Shown: piece by piece, positions 43,265 to 53,764 of the stretch
Layout of the letters: the number at the start of each line of letters is the position of its first letter
How positions within the stretch are numbered: the first letter of the stretch is position 1
Assembly: GCA_013177995.1 (NCBI GenBank)
Contig: JABLXN010000002.1
Location: forward strand, 62,001 to 126,000
Source of the DNA: Brevinematales bacterium
GTDB taxonomy: Bacteria > Spirochaetota > Brevinematia > Brevinematales > Thermospiraceae
Direction of reading: 5' to 3'
DNA: 64,000 nt
Translations under genes and position numbers: made by a program
Notes under the pieces: model-generated
What the model saw: only the letters and a program-made list of their open reading frames with translations
What the model was told of the DNA's origin: nothing
The model's database searches: none

Positions 43265-45587
43265 CGGAGAAGTGCTTGATTTTCCACGACTTTTGGCCTT
43301 GTTGGCGGGTAAAGCCAAAATACAAACAACAAGGGAAGCCATCCTTTCTCTTCAGCCGTTTGACGATAAAAACAGCCTTCTTTCGGATTTAGAAACCTTG
43401 ACCGAATACATCCAGTTAGCCCATAGGGGATTTTCCTTCGCTTCAGATGAACTCCCTGATATGAAAGATCTCTTTCAGACGCTTTCTATTGAGGGGGCTC
43501 TTCTTTCTCCGGCAGAGGTGATGGTGTTTCGTCGTTTTTTGGCTCTTTTGGAGGCCAATCGTTTTCTCTTTCAGGAGGTACAGCATCATCAGGATGAGTA
43601 TCCTCACCTTTATAGTCTTTGTGCGACGGTCAAGGATTACCCGGAACTCCGAAAAACCATTGACGCTATCCTTTCCTCTGAAGGGGAAATCTACGAAAAT
43701 GCCAGCCAGGAGCTCGTAGAGATACGGCAAAAGAAACACTCTCTTCGTAAAAGCATCCAGCAGCGTCTGGAAGAGTTTATGGAGGGTCCCGGTGTAGCCG
43801 AGTTCCTTCAGGACCGCTTTGTTACCGTGAAGGAGGGGAGGTTTGTCCTTCCTATCAAAACCTCTCTCAAAAATGTCTTTCAGAGAGAATACCAGGCTAT
43901 CCTGCATTCTTACTCCAAGACCGGGGAAACGGTGTACATGGAACCGGCTTTTATTGTCGATGCCAATAATGAGGTCCTGGAGATTGATGAACTGGAAACC
44001 AAAGAGATGTGGCGTCTCATGGGAGAGATTACCGAGGCTCTTCGAGTTTTTCACGAAGAACTGCGGGTGGTGTGGGAGGTTTTGCCAGCCTGGGAATGGC
44101 TTCATCTTCGTTTTCTTTTCTGGAAAGAAAGAGAGGGAGTGATTCCCTCTATAAGTGATGCTCCAGTGGTTCATCTCCGGGAGGTCAGGCATCCTTTTCT
44201 TGGGGAGAAGGCGGTACCCGTGGATATTCTTCTTGAGGGATACCAGGCCCTGATTATCAGTGGGCCAAATGCAGGGGGAAAAACCGTTTCTCTGAAAACA
44301 ACGGGGCTTTCTGTTCTGATGGGACTCTCAGGGATTCCTATCCCGGCAGAGGAGGCCACTATTGGTTTTTTCAGGCAGGTTTATGCAGAGATTGGGGACG
44401 AACAGAGTCTTGAACGAGAACTCTCAAGTTTTACAGGTCAGATACACTCTCTTCAAAGGATATGGGAAAAAGCCGACGAGAGGACCCTGGTGCTTATCGA
44501 TGAGATTGCCAACAATACCGATCCCCGTGAGGGAGAGGCCATGGCCAAGGCGTATATTCAGGCTCTTCTTGCTAAAAAAGCGGTGGTGGTGATTACGACT
44601 CATTATCATGGCTTGAAACATATGGCCTATGAGGATGAACGCATCCAGAATGCCTCAGCCCTTTTTGATAGAGAACATTTGAAACCTCTCTATAAACTCC
44701 ACTATGGAGAGTTTTCTATGAGTTTTGCGCTGGATATTGCTCGGCGGCATGGGCTTGCTCCCACTATCATAGAAAAGGCCTATGCCTATCTTGAGGAAAG
44801 TCTTTCTCCCACGGAAAAACTTCTGCTTGAGGTGGAGAAGCAGAAACAACTTCTTGCCGTAAGACAGCAGGAATTAGACCATCGCCTTCTCGAGGTCAAT
44901 CGTTTAGAACAGTGGTATCAGAGAAAAATAAAAGAAATAGAAGAAAGGGAAAAACATATCAAAGAAAAGCATATAGAAAAACTCAGTGAGGAATTAGCGA
45001 CTTTGAGAGAAGAGATTGCTAAGCTCAAAGAAAAAATTAAACAGCAGGAACTTTCTCCAAAGGACCTGGAAGTGATGGCGGAGGCTATAGACAAACGTCT
45101 GAAAACAGAACAAAAAACCATCTACAAACCCATCGAAAATCCTGTGGTTGGACAAAAGGTGTATGTGCCTTCTTTTCAGGCAGGAGGGGTGATAGAGTCT
45201 GTTCATCGAGACAAGGCCAAGGTGCGTATTGGGGGGATTTCGCTCATTGTGTCTCTTTCTGAACTCTATGAATATGAAGCCAAAGAGACTTTTTCACCAT
45301 CTCAATCATCAGGTTCTTCTGTAAAGAAAACTTTGCCAGTTGGTGGTACAAAGACCATTGATGTAAGAGGGAAAACCGTGGATGAGGCCCTGCGAGAGAT
45401 AGAAAAAGCGCTTGACAGGGCACTTTTAGATGGCATGGCAACCCTTTCTATTATTCATGGGATTGGGGAGGGAATTCTCCAGCGAGCTATTCATGACTTT
45501 CTCAAGGGTCAGAAGGGAGTGGTCAAATATGAATTTGCCCCTCCTCATGAGGGTGGAAGAGGAAAAACCATAGTCATGCTTGGGTAA
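43248..45587 (+). CDS. mutS2: MutS2 family ATPase/endonuclease
   Basis: The 779-residue protein lacks the mismatch-reading domain of MutS. It has the clamp/core region, the ABC-type ATPase with Walker A ISGPNAGGKT (near 338), Walker B LVLIDEIANNTD, a long coiled coil (about 520-620), and a C-terminal Smr nuclease domain (IDVRGKTVDEAL, HGIGEG). MutS2 is linked to suppression of recombination and, in some bacteria, to rescue of collided ribosomes. I chose ATG 43248; an earlier in-frame ATG at 43128 lies deep inside the glycosyltransferase gene. Confidence 0.95.
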   Translation: MEKRFDGEVLDFPRLLALLAGKAKIQTTREAILSLQPFDDKNSLLSDLETLTEYIQLAHRGFSFASDELPDMKDLFQTLSIEGALLSPAEVMVFRRFLALLEANRFLFQEVQHHQDEYPHLYSLCATVKDYPELRKTIDAILSSEGEIYENASQELVEIRQKKHSLRKSIQQRLEEFMEGPGVAEFLQDRFVTVKEGRFVLPIKTSLKNVFQREYQAILHSYSKTGETVYMEPAFIVDANNEVLEIDELETKEMWRLMGEITEALRVFHEELRVVWEVLPAWEWLHLRFLFWKEREGVIPSISDAPVVHLREVRHPFLGEKAVPVDILLEGYQALIISGPNAGGKTVSLKTTGLSVLMGLSGIPIPAEEATIGFFRQVYAEIGDEQSLERELSSFTGQIHSLQRIWEKADERTLVLIDEIANNTDPREGEAMAKAYIQALLAKKAVVVITTHYHGLKHMAYEDERIQNASALFDREHLKPLYKLHYGEFSMSFALDIARRHGLAPTIIEKAYAYLEESLSPTEKLLLEVEKQKQLLAVRQQELDHRLLEVNRLEQWYQRKIKEIEEREKHIKEKHIEKLSEELATLREEIAKLKEKIKQQELSPKDLEVMAEAIDKRLKTEQKTIYKPIENPVVGQKVYVPSFQAGGVIESVHRDKAKVRIGGISLIVSLSELYEYEAKETFSPSQSSGSSVKKTLPVGGTKTIDVRGKTVDEALREIEKALDRALLDGMATLSIIHGIGEGILQRAIHDFLKGQKGVVKYEFAPPHEGGRGKTIVMLG

Positions 45588-45591
45588 TAAA

Positions 45592-45616
45592 AAAGGCCGT
45601 CTTTACGACGGCCTTT
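45592..45616. terminator. Terminator between mutS2 and bactofilin
   Basis: AAAGGCCGTC / GACGGCCTTT form a 10-bp perfect stem with loop TTTAC. The T-rich tail is on the minus strand, so it mainly ends the rpsT-HU-bactofilin transcript, but it lies just after mutS2 as well. Confidence 0.9.
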
Positions 45617-45618
45617 GG

Positions 45619-46017
45619 TTATTTCTTTACCTGCTGCTGAGGCTGAGGATTGGACGAAGGCTGCTTGGGAACCATGGTACAATTTCCATTAAAAAGACAG
45701 CCTGTTTCAATAATAAGATCTGGGGTCTTGATATCACCGGTGAGTTTTGCATTGTGGAGGAGTTCTACACGTTCAAGACCTTCCACGTTGCCGTTGATTT
45801 GTCCATAGTTGGTTACCACACCAGCTTTGACATCAGCATTGATAACAGCTTTTGGCCCGATGATGAGATGACCGGTGGCTTCAATCTTTCCCTCAAAGCG
45901 GCCTTTGATCATCAGGGACTTGTTGAAGCGTATTGTTCCCTGAAAATCAATATCATCGGCTAAAACTGTATCAATCATACTCTCATCAATATTGGGTCCC
46001 ATTTGATCCTTTGCCAT
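45619..46017 (-). CDS. Bactofilin
   Basis: The 132-residue protein is a bactofilin: a short disordered N-terminus, a central beta-helix domain of repeats (GTIRFNKSLMIKGRFEGKI, GHLIIGPKAVINADV, GQINGNVEG) and a Pro/Gln-rich C-terminus. Bactofilins polymerise without nucleotide and scaffold wall synthesis and cell shape. It lies downstream of the HU and S20 genes. Confidence 0.92.
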   Translation of the reverse strand: MAKDQMGPNIDESMIDTVLADDIDFQGTIRFNKSLMIKGRFEGKIEATGHLIIGPKAVINADVKAGVVTNYGQINGNVEGLERVELLHNAKLTGDIKTPDLIIETGCLFNGNCTMVPKQPSSNPQPQQQVKK

Positions 46018-46072
46018 ACATGGCCTCCTTGCTGAATTTTTTCTATCAGTTTTTCAAGGTATCCTTGAAAAC

Positions 46073-46384
46073 TTACTTTATAGAGCTTTTGAGTTCCTTG
46101 CCAGGTTTGAAGAAGGGGGTCTTTCTGGAAGGAACCTGAACTTCCTCTCCCGTTTTTGGATTGCGAGCTACTCGAGGTTTGCGTTTTTTGACTCCAAAAG
46201 TACCAAATCCTCTCAGTTCGATTCTTCCATCTTCACCGAGATTTTCGATGGATTCTCGCAGTTTCTCTATAAAGACAGAAACCACGGTCAAGACCTCTTT
46301 TCGCGAGAGCTTCATTTCTTCAATACTCGCATCTTCGTAGACCTTCTCCACAAGATCGGCCTTCGTCAGTTTCCCTCGAGCCAT
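46073..46384 (-). CDS. HU/IHF-family DNA-binding protein
   Basis: The 103-residue protein has the full HU fold, with the GFGTFGVKKRKPRVARNP segment that ends in the arm, and PSRKTPFFKPGKELK at the C-terminus. It bends and compacts DNA as a nucleoid protein. An N-terminal MARGKLTKAD extension is slightly longer than E. coli HU. It follows rpsT by 45 bases with an AAGGAGG ribosome site and is probably co-transcribed. Confidence 0.95.
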   Translation of the reverse strand: MARGKLTKADLVEKVYEDASIEEMKLSRKEVLTVVSVFIEKLRESIENLGEDGRIELRGFGTFGVKKRKPRVARNPKTGEEVQVPSRKTPFFKPGKELKSSIK

Positions 46385-46429
46385 ATTTATCCTCCTTATT
46401 TCCTGTTTCTTTCGCTAAGAATGCCCCTT

Positions 46430-46708
46430 TTATTTTTGACCGAATTTTTGATTGAAGAGTTGTTCCATACGGGAGATGAGACGAGAGGATTTATTTCGTT
46501 TGTAGATCCCTTTGGCCCAGGCATTGTCGATCTTCGATTTGAAGAGATTGAGTGCTTCTTTGGCCTGGTCTACGGTGGTCTTTGGATCCTGGAGAAGGAG
46601 CAATGTCTCCTTACGGAGATTCTTGAGATAGGTTTTGAGAGCCCGGTTGCGTTCCCGGCGCTTCTCAGCTTTGCGCATTTGCTTTTTTGCAGACTTGATA
46701 ATAGGCAC
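46430..46708 (-). CDS. rpsT: Small ribosomal subunit protein bS20
   Basis: The 92-residue, strongly basic, all-helical protein matches bS20: IKSAKKQMRKAEKRRERNRA at the N-terminus and NKSSRLISRM near the end. It binds 16S rRNA in the 30S subunit. Starts behind AAGGAGG and reads from the promoter at 46745-46773. Confidence 0.96.
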   Translation of the reverse strand: MPIIKSAKKQMRKAEKRRERNRALKTYLKNLRKETLLLLQDPKTTVDQAKEALNLFKSKIDNAWAKGIYKRNKSSRLISRMEQLFNQKFGQK

Positions 46709-46744
46709 AGAAACCTCCTTTGCCTTCCAAAAATTGAGTATTAT

Positions 46745-46773
46745 ATTTTACTGTATTTGAGAAAATTAGTCAA
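46745..46773 (-). promoter_or_regulatory. Promoter for rpsT-HU-bactofilin
   Basis: On the minus strand TTGACT (46768-46773) and TAAAAT (46745-46750) are separated by 17 bases; a perfect TATAAT also overlaps the -10 area slightly downstream. Confidence 0.7.
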
Positions 46774-46872
46774 TAAAAAATGGGTATAAAAAATATTTTT
46801 TTTGCGTTTTTTGTCGTTAACCATTGGAAATGGATAACGAGAGAGAAAGAGACCTTTCTCGTTTGTTGAGAG

Positions 46873-46890
46873 AAACTTTTTTCTAAAGTA
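46873..46890 (+). repeat. 18-bp direct repeat flanking the IS (left copy)
   Basis: AAACTTTTTTCTAAAGTA directly precedes the left end of the IS and recurs without mismatch at 48256-48273, immediately after the right end. This is most simply a target-site duplication, although long for most IS families. Confidence 0.85.
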
Positions 46891-48255
46891 TGTCGTTCCA
46901 CACATTAACAGAAGGGGTATTTCCACATAGAAACTGAATACCTCATAAGTGTACCTCTACCTGGTGGAATTTTCAACTTTTTCTTTCCATGGATAACGGG
47001 CTATCTCCTCACCTTTTAAAACAGTTTCACCCATTTCCCTGGGAATTCTCTTACTTCGATGTTGACGCCAGGCAATACCCGAAAAGCATTCTCTTTTGGA
47101 ACCCGATATTTATGGCCGTTATACGAAACCTCATAAGTTTTATCCAGCCTGCGAAAAGCTCGAAACGCAAAAGCCTTTTCAAACTGTTCAGGGGTGGCTG
47201 TAAAGGGCTTAAAAAGGTCTTTCTGAGGCTTTCTACGAGCCTCTGAGAATACTTCTTCGGGAGTTCGTCCATCAAGGGCTCGAGAAGGCGTCTTATTGTG
47301 CTCTATGACATATTCTCTCAAAATCCAGTTCAGTTGTTCCAGGGTTTCAATGCGTTGCTTTTTCAAGGTTTTCTTGAGGTAAAAAGTGAGTTGTTTCTGG
47401 AATGTCTGGATTTTACGCTCAATTTTCCCCTTGCCCTGGGGTTGATAAGGTCTGGAATTAACGACACAAATATCCAGTTCCTCAAACGCAGTGGCTATGA
47501 GGCCATTATTCTTTTTAGAGTACTTTGGGTCATTGTCATAGTACACCTTGTAGGGTAAACCATACTCAGAGAAAACCTCCTGCCAAACTGGCATATGGTT
47601 TTCTATTGTGTCCTGGGATAAAAACTTAGCAGCAAGAACATAACGAGAATGGTCGTCCATAATCAAAAGGAGCGGAAAAGCGGGTTTCTTTTCAAGCCAT
47701 GGGTGAATGGAAACGTCTGCCTGCACAATCTCGCCTATGGCTTCTGCCTGCCACCTTTTGCGGTAGTGATGCCTTGCTCGCTCAGGATAATGGACAAAGA
47801 ATTTTTTTAGCACTCTCCGAATAGTTTCATCTGAAACCTTAGGAAAATCCTTGTAAAGCTCATATAAGGTGCTGGAAAGAATCCTTACCGAAGGGTACTC
47901 TTTCTGTTTATTCTCTTTTTCAATGGCCAGTTCTTCGTATGTTTCAAGAATAAGGGCTATATGCTTTTGCTCAAGCTTTGACTTTCTGGATGTTCTTTGC
48001 CGAACAAGATTTTCTCCTCGACAGAATCTTTGATACAAAACGGTAACCCAGGATCGGCTTATATCAAGTTTTCTTGCCACCCAACCTAAAGAAATTTCCC
48101 TTTTCTGAACTTGAACAAAGAATCCTTGTATCTCTTTACCTTCGATTTAACCATATACTTCTTCCTCCTCTTCATAGTTCCTCCTTATTATCCCTTCGTT
48201 GCCCCTTCTTTGTCAAATGTGAAAATAGGTATTCAGTTTCATATGTGGAACGACA
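46891..48255 (-). mobile_element. Insertion sequence with rve-type DDE transposase (IS481-like)
   Basis: The 1365-bp element has perfect 12-bp terminal inverted repeats TGTCGTTCCACA (46891-46902 and 48244-48255). A further inner repeat, GAAACTGAATACC, is found at both ends, shifted inward at the left. It encodes one transposase on the minus strand. It sits between the rpsT and lnt promoters, and the lnt -35 box begins one base after the right flanking repeat. Related ends occur at 8123, 8663-8716 and 12273. The family call is from the DDE domain and the TGT start, not from a database match. Confidence 0.88.
47016..48080 (-). CDS. DDE transposase of the IS, N-terminal frame disrupted
   Basis: The 354-residue frame from GTG 48080 has the end of a helix-turn-helix (VARKLDISRSWV), a linker, and an rve integrase core with Asp122 (QADVSIHPW), Asp182 (YYDNDPKYS) and Glu221 (GKGKIERK). 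A C-terminal part (SYNGHKYRVP) follows. The helix-turn-helix is cut short: in the same frame the DNA upstream still encodes KEIQGFFVQVQKREISLGW, but the only good start, ATG 48154 behind GAGGAGGAAG, is in another frame that stops after 22 codons. A one-base change near 48142 would join them. It may be inactive or use a frameshift. Confidence 0.88.
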   Translation of the reverse strand: MARKLDISRSWVTVLYQRFCRGENLVRQRTSRKSKLEQKHIALILETYEELAIEKENKQKEYPSVRILSSTLYELYKDFPKVSDETIRRVLKKFFVHYPERARHHYRKRWQAEAIGEIVQADVSIHPWLEKKPAFPLLLIMDDHSRYVLAAKFLSQDTIENHMPVWQEVFSEYGLPYKVYYDNDPKYSKKNNGLIATAFEELDICVVNSRPYQPQGKGKIERKIQTFQKQLTFYLKKTLKKQRIETLEQLNWILREYVIEHNKTPSRALDGRTPEEVFSEARRKPQKDLFKPFTATPEQFEKAFAFRAFRRLDKTYEVSYNGHKYRVPKENAFRVLPGVNIEVREFPGKWVKLF

Positions 48256-48273
48256 AAACTTTTTTCTAAAGTA
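48256..48273 (+). repeat. 18-bp direct repeat flanking the IS (right copy)
   Basis: Identical to 46873-46890. The lnt promoter -35 box starts at 48274. Confidence 0.85.
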
Positions 48274-48302
48274 TTGTAAAAAAACTCTTTTTTCTTTATA
48301 AT
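48274..48302 (+). promoter_or_regulatory. Promoter for lnt
   Basis: TTGTAA (48274-48279) and TATAAT (48297-48302) are separated by 17 bases. The IS insertion left it intact but replaced everything upstream of the 18-bp repeat. Confidence 0.75.
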
Positions 48303-48334
48303 GATACTATAAAGAACGACATGGATAGGATGGG

Positions 48335-49891
48335 GTGTTTCGGCAAAAGAGGTTTCTTTTTCACGTTGTGTGGTTTGGCTGGGCTATTGTCTATGCACTA
48401 TGTTTTCCGCCGTTTCAGTTAGGGTATGTAGCGTGGTTTGTCTTTGTTCCTGTTCTGTATCTTCTCTATACTCAGGGCATTTCTCAAATGGCCTATGCCT
48501 TTGGGTATAGTCTTCTCTTTCTCATCGCGAATTTTTTCTGGTTAGCAGGTTTTTGGGCGCCGGCAATCTTTGTGGTGCCTGTTCTTTATGCGTGTGTTTT
48601 TATGGGCATGTTTTTTCTGATTGCCTGGATGGGAGAGAGGTATCCCCGTTTTCGATGGTTGAGTACTCCAGTGATCTGGGTGGGATTTGAACTCTTTCGC
48701 TCTGTGGGGTTTCATGGTTTTCCATGGAATCTGCTTGGGCATACCCAGTGGCATATACCCTTTGTGGTACAATCAGCCGATATCTGGGGGGTATATGGTA
48801 TCAGTTTTCTTGTGATGTTGGTGAATAGTCTTCTTGTAGAGTGGCTTCTCTTTGCCGCTGAGAAAGGGGAGTGGTTGAGTTTTGTAAAAAAAAAGCCTTT
48901 TTTTGTGGGGCTTCTCGGTGGAATAGTCCTTTTTGTTGGGGGATATGGGACTTTTCAGCTTTCTCATTATGATAGGTATGTGAAAACCCTTCCCCATGAG
49001 AGGGTTGGACTTATTCAACCGAATATTGGAAGTCGTGAACCCTGGTGGGAAAATTTGTATGACTATGTCGCCCTTATGTGGCGACTCAATGCGGAAGCCG
49101 CTATCTGGAAACCTGATATGATTATCTGGTCCGAAACCATGATTCGTCATTATATCTGGTATTCTCTTCAGACAAAGCCGTCCAATACCTGGTACAATGA
49201 AATCAACCTGAGAGTGCTTTCGTGGCCTTATGAAATGAAAACTCCCATGCTTATCACCAGCCCTACCATAGAAAATGGAGAGGACTTCAATTCAGCTGAT
49301 CTTGTGGATCCGGAGAGGCCGGATTATCAGCCGCGGAATAGCAAAATTCATCTTGCTCCTTTTGGGGAGTGGATGAGGGGATATGATAGGATACCTTTTG
49401 TGAAGAGGCTTATGGAAGCGGAAGGGGCTGGGGCTTTTACCCCTTCCTATGAAAGGACGCTGATGAGAAGCCGAAAGGGGCTTTTCAGGGTGCTTATTTG
49501 TTTTGAAGATGTTTTTGGGCTTTTAGCTCGTTTCTTTGTGAAGCTGGGGGCTCAATTTTTTGTCAATACGACGAATGATGGATGGGCTTATCAACTGGGA
49601 CTCAATCCCGCCCACTGGCAACATTTTGCCGGGTCTCTTCTGACCGCGGTGAGTGTTCGTCGTCCTATTGCCCGGGCTTCGAATACAGGAGTCACTGGGA
49701 TTATCCATATCAATGGCCGATGGGAGGGGGATGTGGGGGATTATCAAGCGGGTTATTATGTGGGTGAGATAGAGATTCCACCGGCTTCGTTGCAGACGGT
49801 GTATGTGAGAGTGGGATTTCTGTTTCCATATATAGTCTTTTTTGTGATGGTGGTCATGCTGGGAGGAGGATGGTGGTATGCCAAACGGTAA
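48335..49891 (+). CDS. lnt: Apolipoprotein N-acyltransferase
   Basis: Lnt adds the third acyl chain to the N-terminal Cys of lipoproteins in the inner membrane. The 518-residue protein has six or so N-terminal helices, the motif FPWNLLGHTQW, and a periplasmic nitrilase-like domain with Glu near 263 (IWSETMIRHY), Lys near 339 (NSKIHLAPFGEW) and Cys near 389 (LICFED), the catalytic triad. A C-terminal helix follows. It starts at GTG 48335 behind AGGATGG. Its end overlaps hisZ by 14 bases. Its presence supports a diderm envelope. Confidence 0.93.
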   Translation: MFRQKRFLFHVVWFGWAIVYALCFPPFQLGYVAWFVFVPVLYLLYTQGISQMAYAFGYSLLFLIANFFWLAGFWAPAIFVVPVLYACVFMGMFFLIAWMGERYPRFRWLSTPVIWVGFELFRSVGFHGFPWNLLGHTQWHIPFVVQSADIWGVYGISFLVMLVNSLLVEWLLFAAEKGEWLSFVKKKPFFVGLLGGIVLFVGGYGTFQLSHYDRYVKTLPHERVGLIQPNIGSREPWWENLYDYVALMWRLNAEAAIWKPDMIIWSETMIRHYIWYSLQTKPSNTWYNEINLRVLSWPYEMKTPMLITSPTIENGEDFNSADLVDPERPDYQPRNSKIHLAPFGEWMRGYDRIPFVKRLMEAEGAGAFTPSYERTLMRSRKGLFRVLICFEDVFGLLARFFVKLGAQFFVNTTNDGWAYQLGLNPAHWQHFAGSLLTAVSVRRPIARASNTGVTGIIHINGRWEGDVGDYQAGYYVGEIEIPPASLQTVYVRVGFLFPYIVFFVMVVMLGGGWWYAKR

Positions 49892-50882
49892 AAATTATTT
49901 GACCATGCTTATGGCTGAAGAGGAGGGATATTCTATAGGCCTTCCTGATGGGGTGTTTTTTTTAGAAGAGGGAAACGACGCCCTTCAGTTAGGAGAGAAA
50001 CTGTGTGAGAGGGTTTCGAAAAAGGGATACAGGAGGGTTTTTCCCCCGCTTTTTGAGTTTTATGATACCTATGCCAAGGGTGGTTCTGTTGATATTTCCA
50101 GGAGAAGCTTCGCTTTCAAGGACAAGGACGGCTCTCTTTTGGCCCTTCGTTATGATATGACGGCTCCGATTGCCCGTATGGTGGCTCAGAGGTATGAGGA
50201 AAAGGATTTGCCCTTGCACTTGTATTACTATGGAGATGTGTTCCGGGAACAGCCTTTTCATCAGGGGAAACCCCGCCAAATCAGGCAATTAGGGATAGAG
50301 ATTGTAGGAGGGGACGCTCTGGACACCAATGCGGAGATGGTCTCTCTTTTGAGAGAACTCATGCCCCTTTTGGATAAAGAGTATCGTTTGGTGATCGGGG
50401 ATATTCGGTTGTACAAGGCCTGTATAGAGAGTCTTGATCTCTCTGATGTTCAGAGGGAAGCCATTCATCGCTGTTTTCATCTCAAGGATCAACCTTCTTT
50501 AGTGAGTATTCTTCAGGAGGTAGAGGGAGAGGAAAAACAGAAACAAAAACTTCTTGGTTTGATGGATCTTGTGTTTCCATGGGAAAATCTCTCTGAAAAG
50601 CAAAAGCTTTTTGCTGATTTTGGACGGGAAGGGGAGATGGTATATGGAGATCTTGTTTCTTTGGCTAAAATGCTCTCTTCTTTGGAGAAGGGGAAGGTTC
50701 TTCTTGATTTTGGTATGGTGAAGGATCTGGGGTATTATAGTTCCCTTGTGGTGGAGGCCTATAGTGTGAAGAGTGGGTATGCCATCTGTCATGGGGGACG
50801 ATATGATGGGCTTTATAGGGCTTTTGGAAGAAACTTTTCTGCTGTGGGCTTTGCTTTAGATTTGAGTTATACATTCCGTTAA
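49878..50882 (+). CDS. hisZ: ATP phosphoribosyltransferase regulatory subunit (HisZ), HisRS-like
   Basis: The 334-residue protein is a shortened class II histidyl-tRNA-synthetase-like protein. It keeps LPDGVFFLEEGNDALQLGEK, PLFEFYDTYAKGG, the motif 2 region YYGDVFREQPFHQGKPRQIRQ and HGGRYDGL, but it lacks the C-terminal anticodon-binding domain and the histidine-A signature of true HisRS. That fits HisZ, the partner of short-form HisG in the first step of histidine synthesis. hisG is not in the window. Start ATG 49878 is preceded by AGGAGGA. It precedes purA by 21 bases. Confidence 0.8.
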   Translation: MPNGKNYLTMLMAEEEGYSIGLPDGVFFLEEGNDALQLGEKLCERVSKKGYRRVFPPLFEFYDTYAKGGSVDISRRSFAFKDKDGSLLALRYDMTAPIARMVAQRYEEKDLPLHLYYYGDVFREQPFHQGKPRQIRQLGIEIVGGDALDTNAEMVSLLRELMPLLDKEYRLVIGDIRLYKACIESLDLSDVQREAIHRCFHLKDQPSLVSILQEVEGEEKQKQKLLGLMDLVFPWENLSEKQKLFADFGREGEMVYGDLVSLAKMLSSLEKGKVLLDFGMVKDLGYYSSLVVEAYSVKSGYAICHGGRYDGLYRAFGRNFSAVGFALDLSYTFR

Positions 50883-52187
<1,305 letters not shown>

Positions 52188-52195
52188 GGGGATGG

Positions 52196-53764
52196 ATGGC
52201 CAATCACAGATACCTGTCGCAGATGATGCTTGGAGAAATGTATGGGCTTGATTCCTTGGGAGAGTTTCGGGATATTCTCCATCTTTCTCAATTGACCCGT
52301 CAGTTAATAAAGGAACAAACGGGGAGAGAATCTCAGGTTTTTCTCTGGGTGGATCATCTCGAGGTGTATAGAAATTGGGAGCGAGAGGATGTGATGGTCA
52401 TTTCAAGGGAGAATCCACTTATCACGTATATGGTGCTTGAGAACAGGCTGATCTCTACCCGGGAAACAAGGGTCAAAGCCTTTTTTGAGGAAGCTCCGGA
52501 ACTCAGGCTTTTTTTTGAGTCTGAAGGTATCTGTTATCTTCTTCCCTTGGTCTTTCAGTACAGGCTTTTGGGTTTTGTGGCTATCATGGGAGAGTATGCC
52601 CTTTCTCCTGAACAAAAGCAATTCTATCGCTTTCTCAAAGATGCCCTCCGTCATTATGTTCATACGGCTCTCTTGATGGAAAAAAGGCTTCAGGAGATGC
52701 TTGGGCTTAATTATTTCACCAAGGAGCTTTCTTCCTGTGCCACGCCGGAAGAGATTTATCAACGCTTTTTTGAACTTCTCTCTTCCCTTCTTCCTATTTC
52801 GGCGGGTGTGTTTTATCGTTATGATGAGTTTCGGAGTGTCCTTGTGCCAGTGGCAACGTATGGGGTGGATGGACTGTCGGAACTCTCTATGGAGCAGGGG
52901 ATTTCTGGTTTTGTCTTAGACAAAAAAAAGCCCCTTCTGGTTAACGATGTGGTCCATCAGCCCTTTCTTGTAGAAAGACAGAAGCAGGAGAACTTTCTGC
53001 GGGGGGCTATTCTGGTACTTCCCCTTATTCAGGATGAAAAGCGGTGGGGGGTACTTTCCTTTGCCCGTTATAACGGAGAATATGGGGTTTTTTCTTCGGA
53101 CCATCTCTATCTTGGACGGATCCTTTCCCAGATTGTGGTGACGGTGCTTGCTAGCAAAGTGTATTATGAGCGATTGGAACACAACTATTTTGATACCATT
53201 CGTGCTCTGACAACAGCCCTTGAGGCAAAGGATAGTTATACACGGGGTCATTCTGAGAGGGTACTTGAGTATGTGACCTGGATAGCGGAGGAGATGGAGC
53301 TTTCCAAAACCACCCTTCGGAATCTCCAATTTGCCGCTGTTTTGCATGATATCGGAAAGATAGGTATTGATGAATACATCATCCGGAAAAATGGAAAACT
53401 GACAGAAGAGGAATTTGACAAGATCAAACATCACCCAGAAATAGGGGATCATATCTTGGCTAGTGTGGATTTTCTCAAGGAGGCACGGGAGTATGTGCAT
53501 TATCACCATGAACGGTTAGATGGTTCCGGGTATTATGGAAAACGGGCGGGGGAGTTTCCATGGGAGACCACGATTGTGGTGCTTGCGGATATCTTTGATG
53601 CCCTGACCAGTGAAAGACCGTATAGAAAGGCTCTTTCGTATGAGGAAGCGCTTTCTCTTCTGAGGGAGGAGATAGGTCTTACTTTTGAAAAGAGGGTGTA
53701 TGATGCCTTTCTCCGGGCTTTGCAAAAACGTCATCTTCTCTCTCAGGATGTGGTGCTCTCATGA
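52196..53764 (+). CDS. GAF-HD-GYP protein, probable c-di-GMP phosphodiesterase
   Basis: The 522-residue soluble protein has an N-terminal region of about 170 residues, a GAF-like sensor (about 175-325; SAGVFYRYDEFRSVLVPVATYG) and a C-terminal HD-GYP domain with HSERV, LHDIGKIGIDE, KHHPEIGD, HHERLDGSGYYG and DIFDALTSERPYR. The usual GYP is GYY here, which still fits the family. It should hydrolyse cyclic di-GMP under control of the GAF ligand. Its stop overlaps the next gene as ATGA. Confidence 0.92.
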   Translation: MANHRYLSQMMLGEMYGLDSLGEFRDILHLSQLTRQLIKEQTGRESQVFLWVDHLEVYRNWEREDVMVISRENPLITYMVLENRLISTRETRVKAFFEEAPELRLFFESEGICYLLPLVFQYRLLGFVAIMGEYALSPEQKQFYRFLKDALRHYVHTALLMEKRLQEMLGLNYFTKELSSCATPEEIYQRFFELLSSLLPISAGVFYRYDEFRSVLVPVATYGVDGLSELSMEQGISGFVLDKKKPLLVNDVVHQPFLVERQKQENFLRGAILVLPLIQDEKRWGVLSFARYNGEYGVFSSDHLYLGRILSQIVVTVLASKVYYERLEHNYFDTIRALTTALEAKDSYTRGHSERVLEYVTWIAEEMELSKTTLRNLQFAAVLHDIGKIGIDEYIIRKNGKLTEEEFDKIKHHPEIGDHILASVDFLKEAREYVHYHHERLDGSGYYGKRAGEFPWETTIVVLADIFDALTSERPYRKALSYEEALSLLREEIGLTFEKRVYDAFLRALQKRHLLSQDVVLS

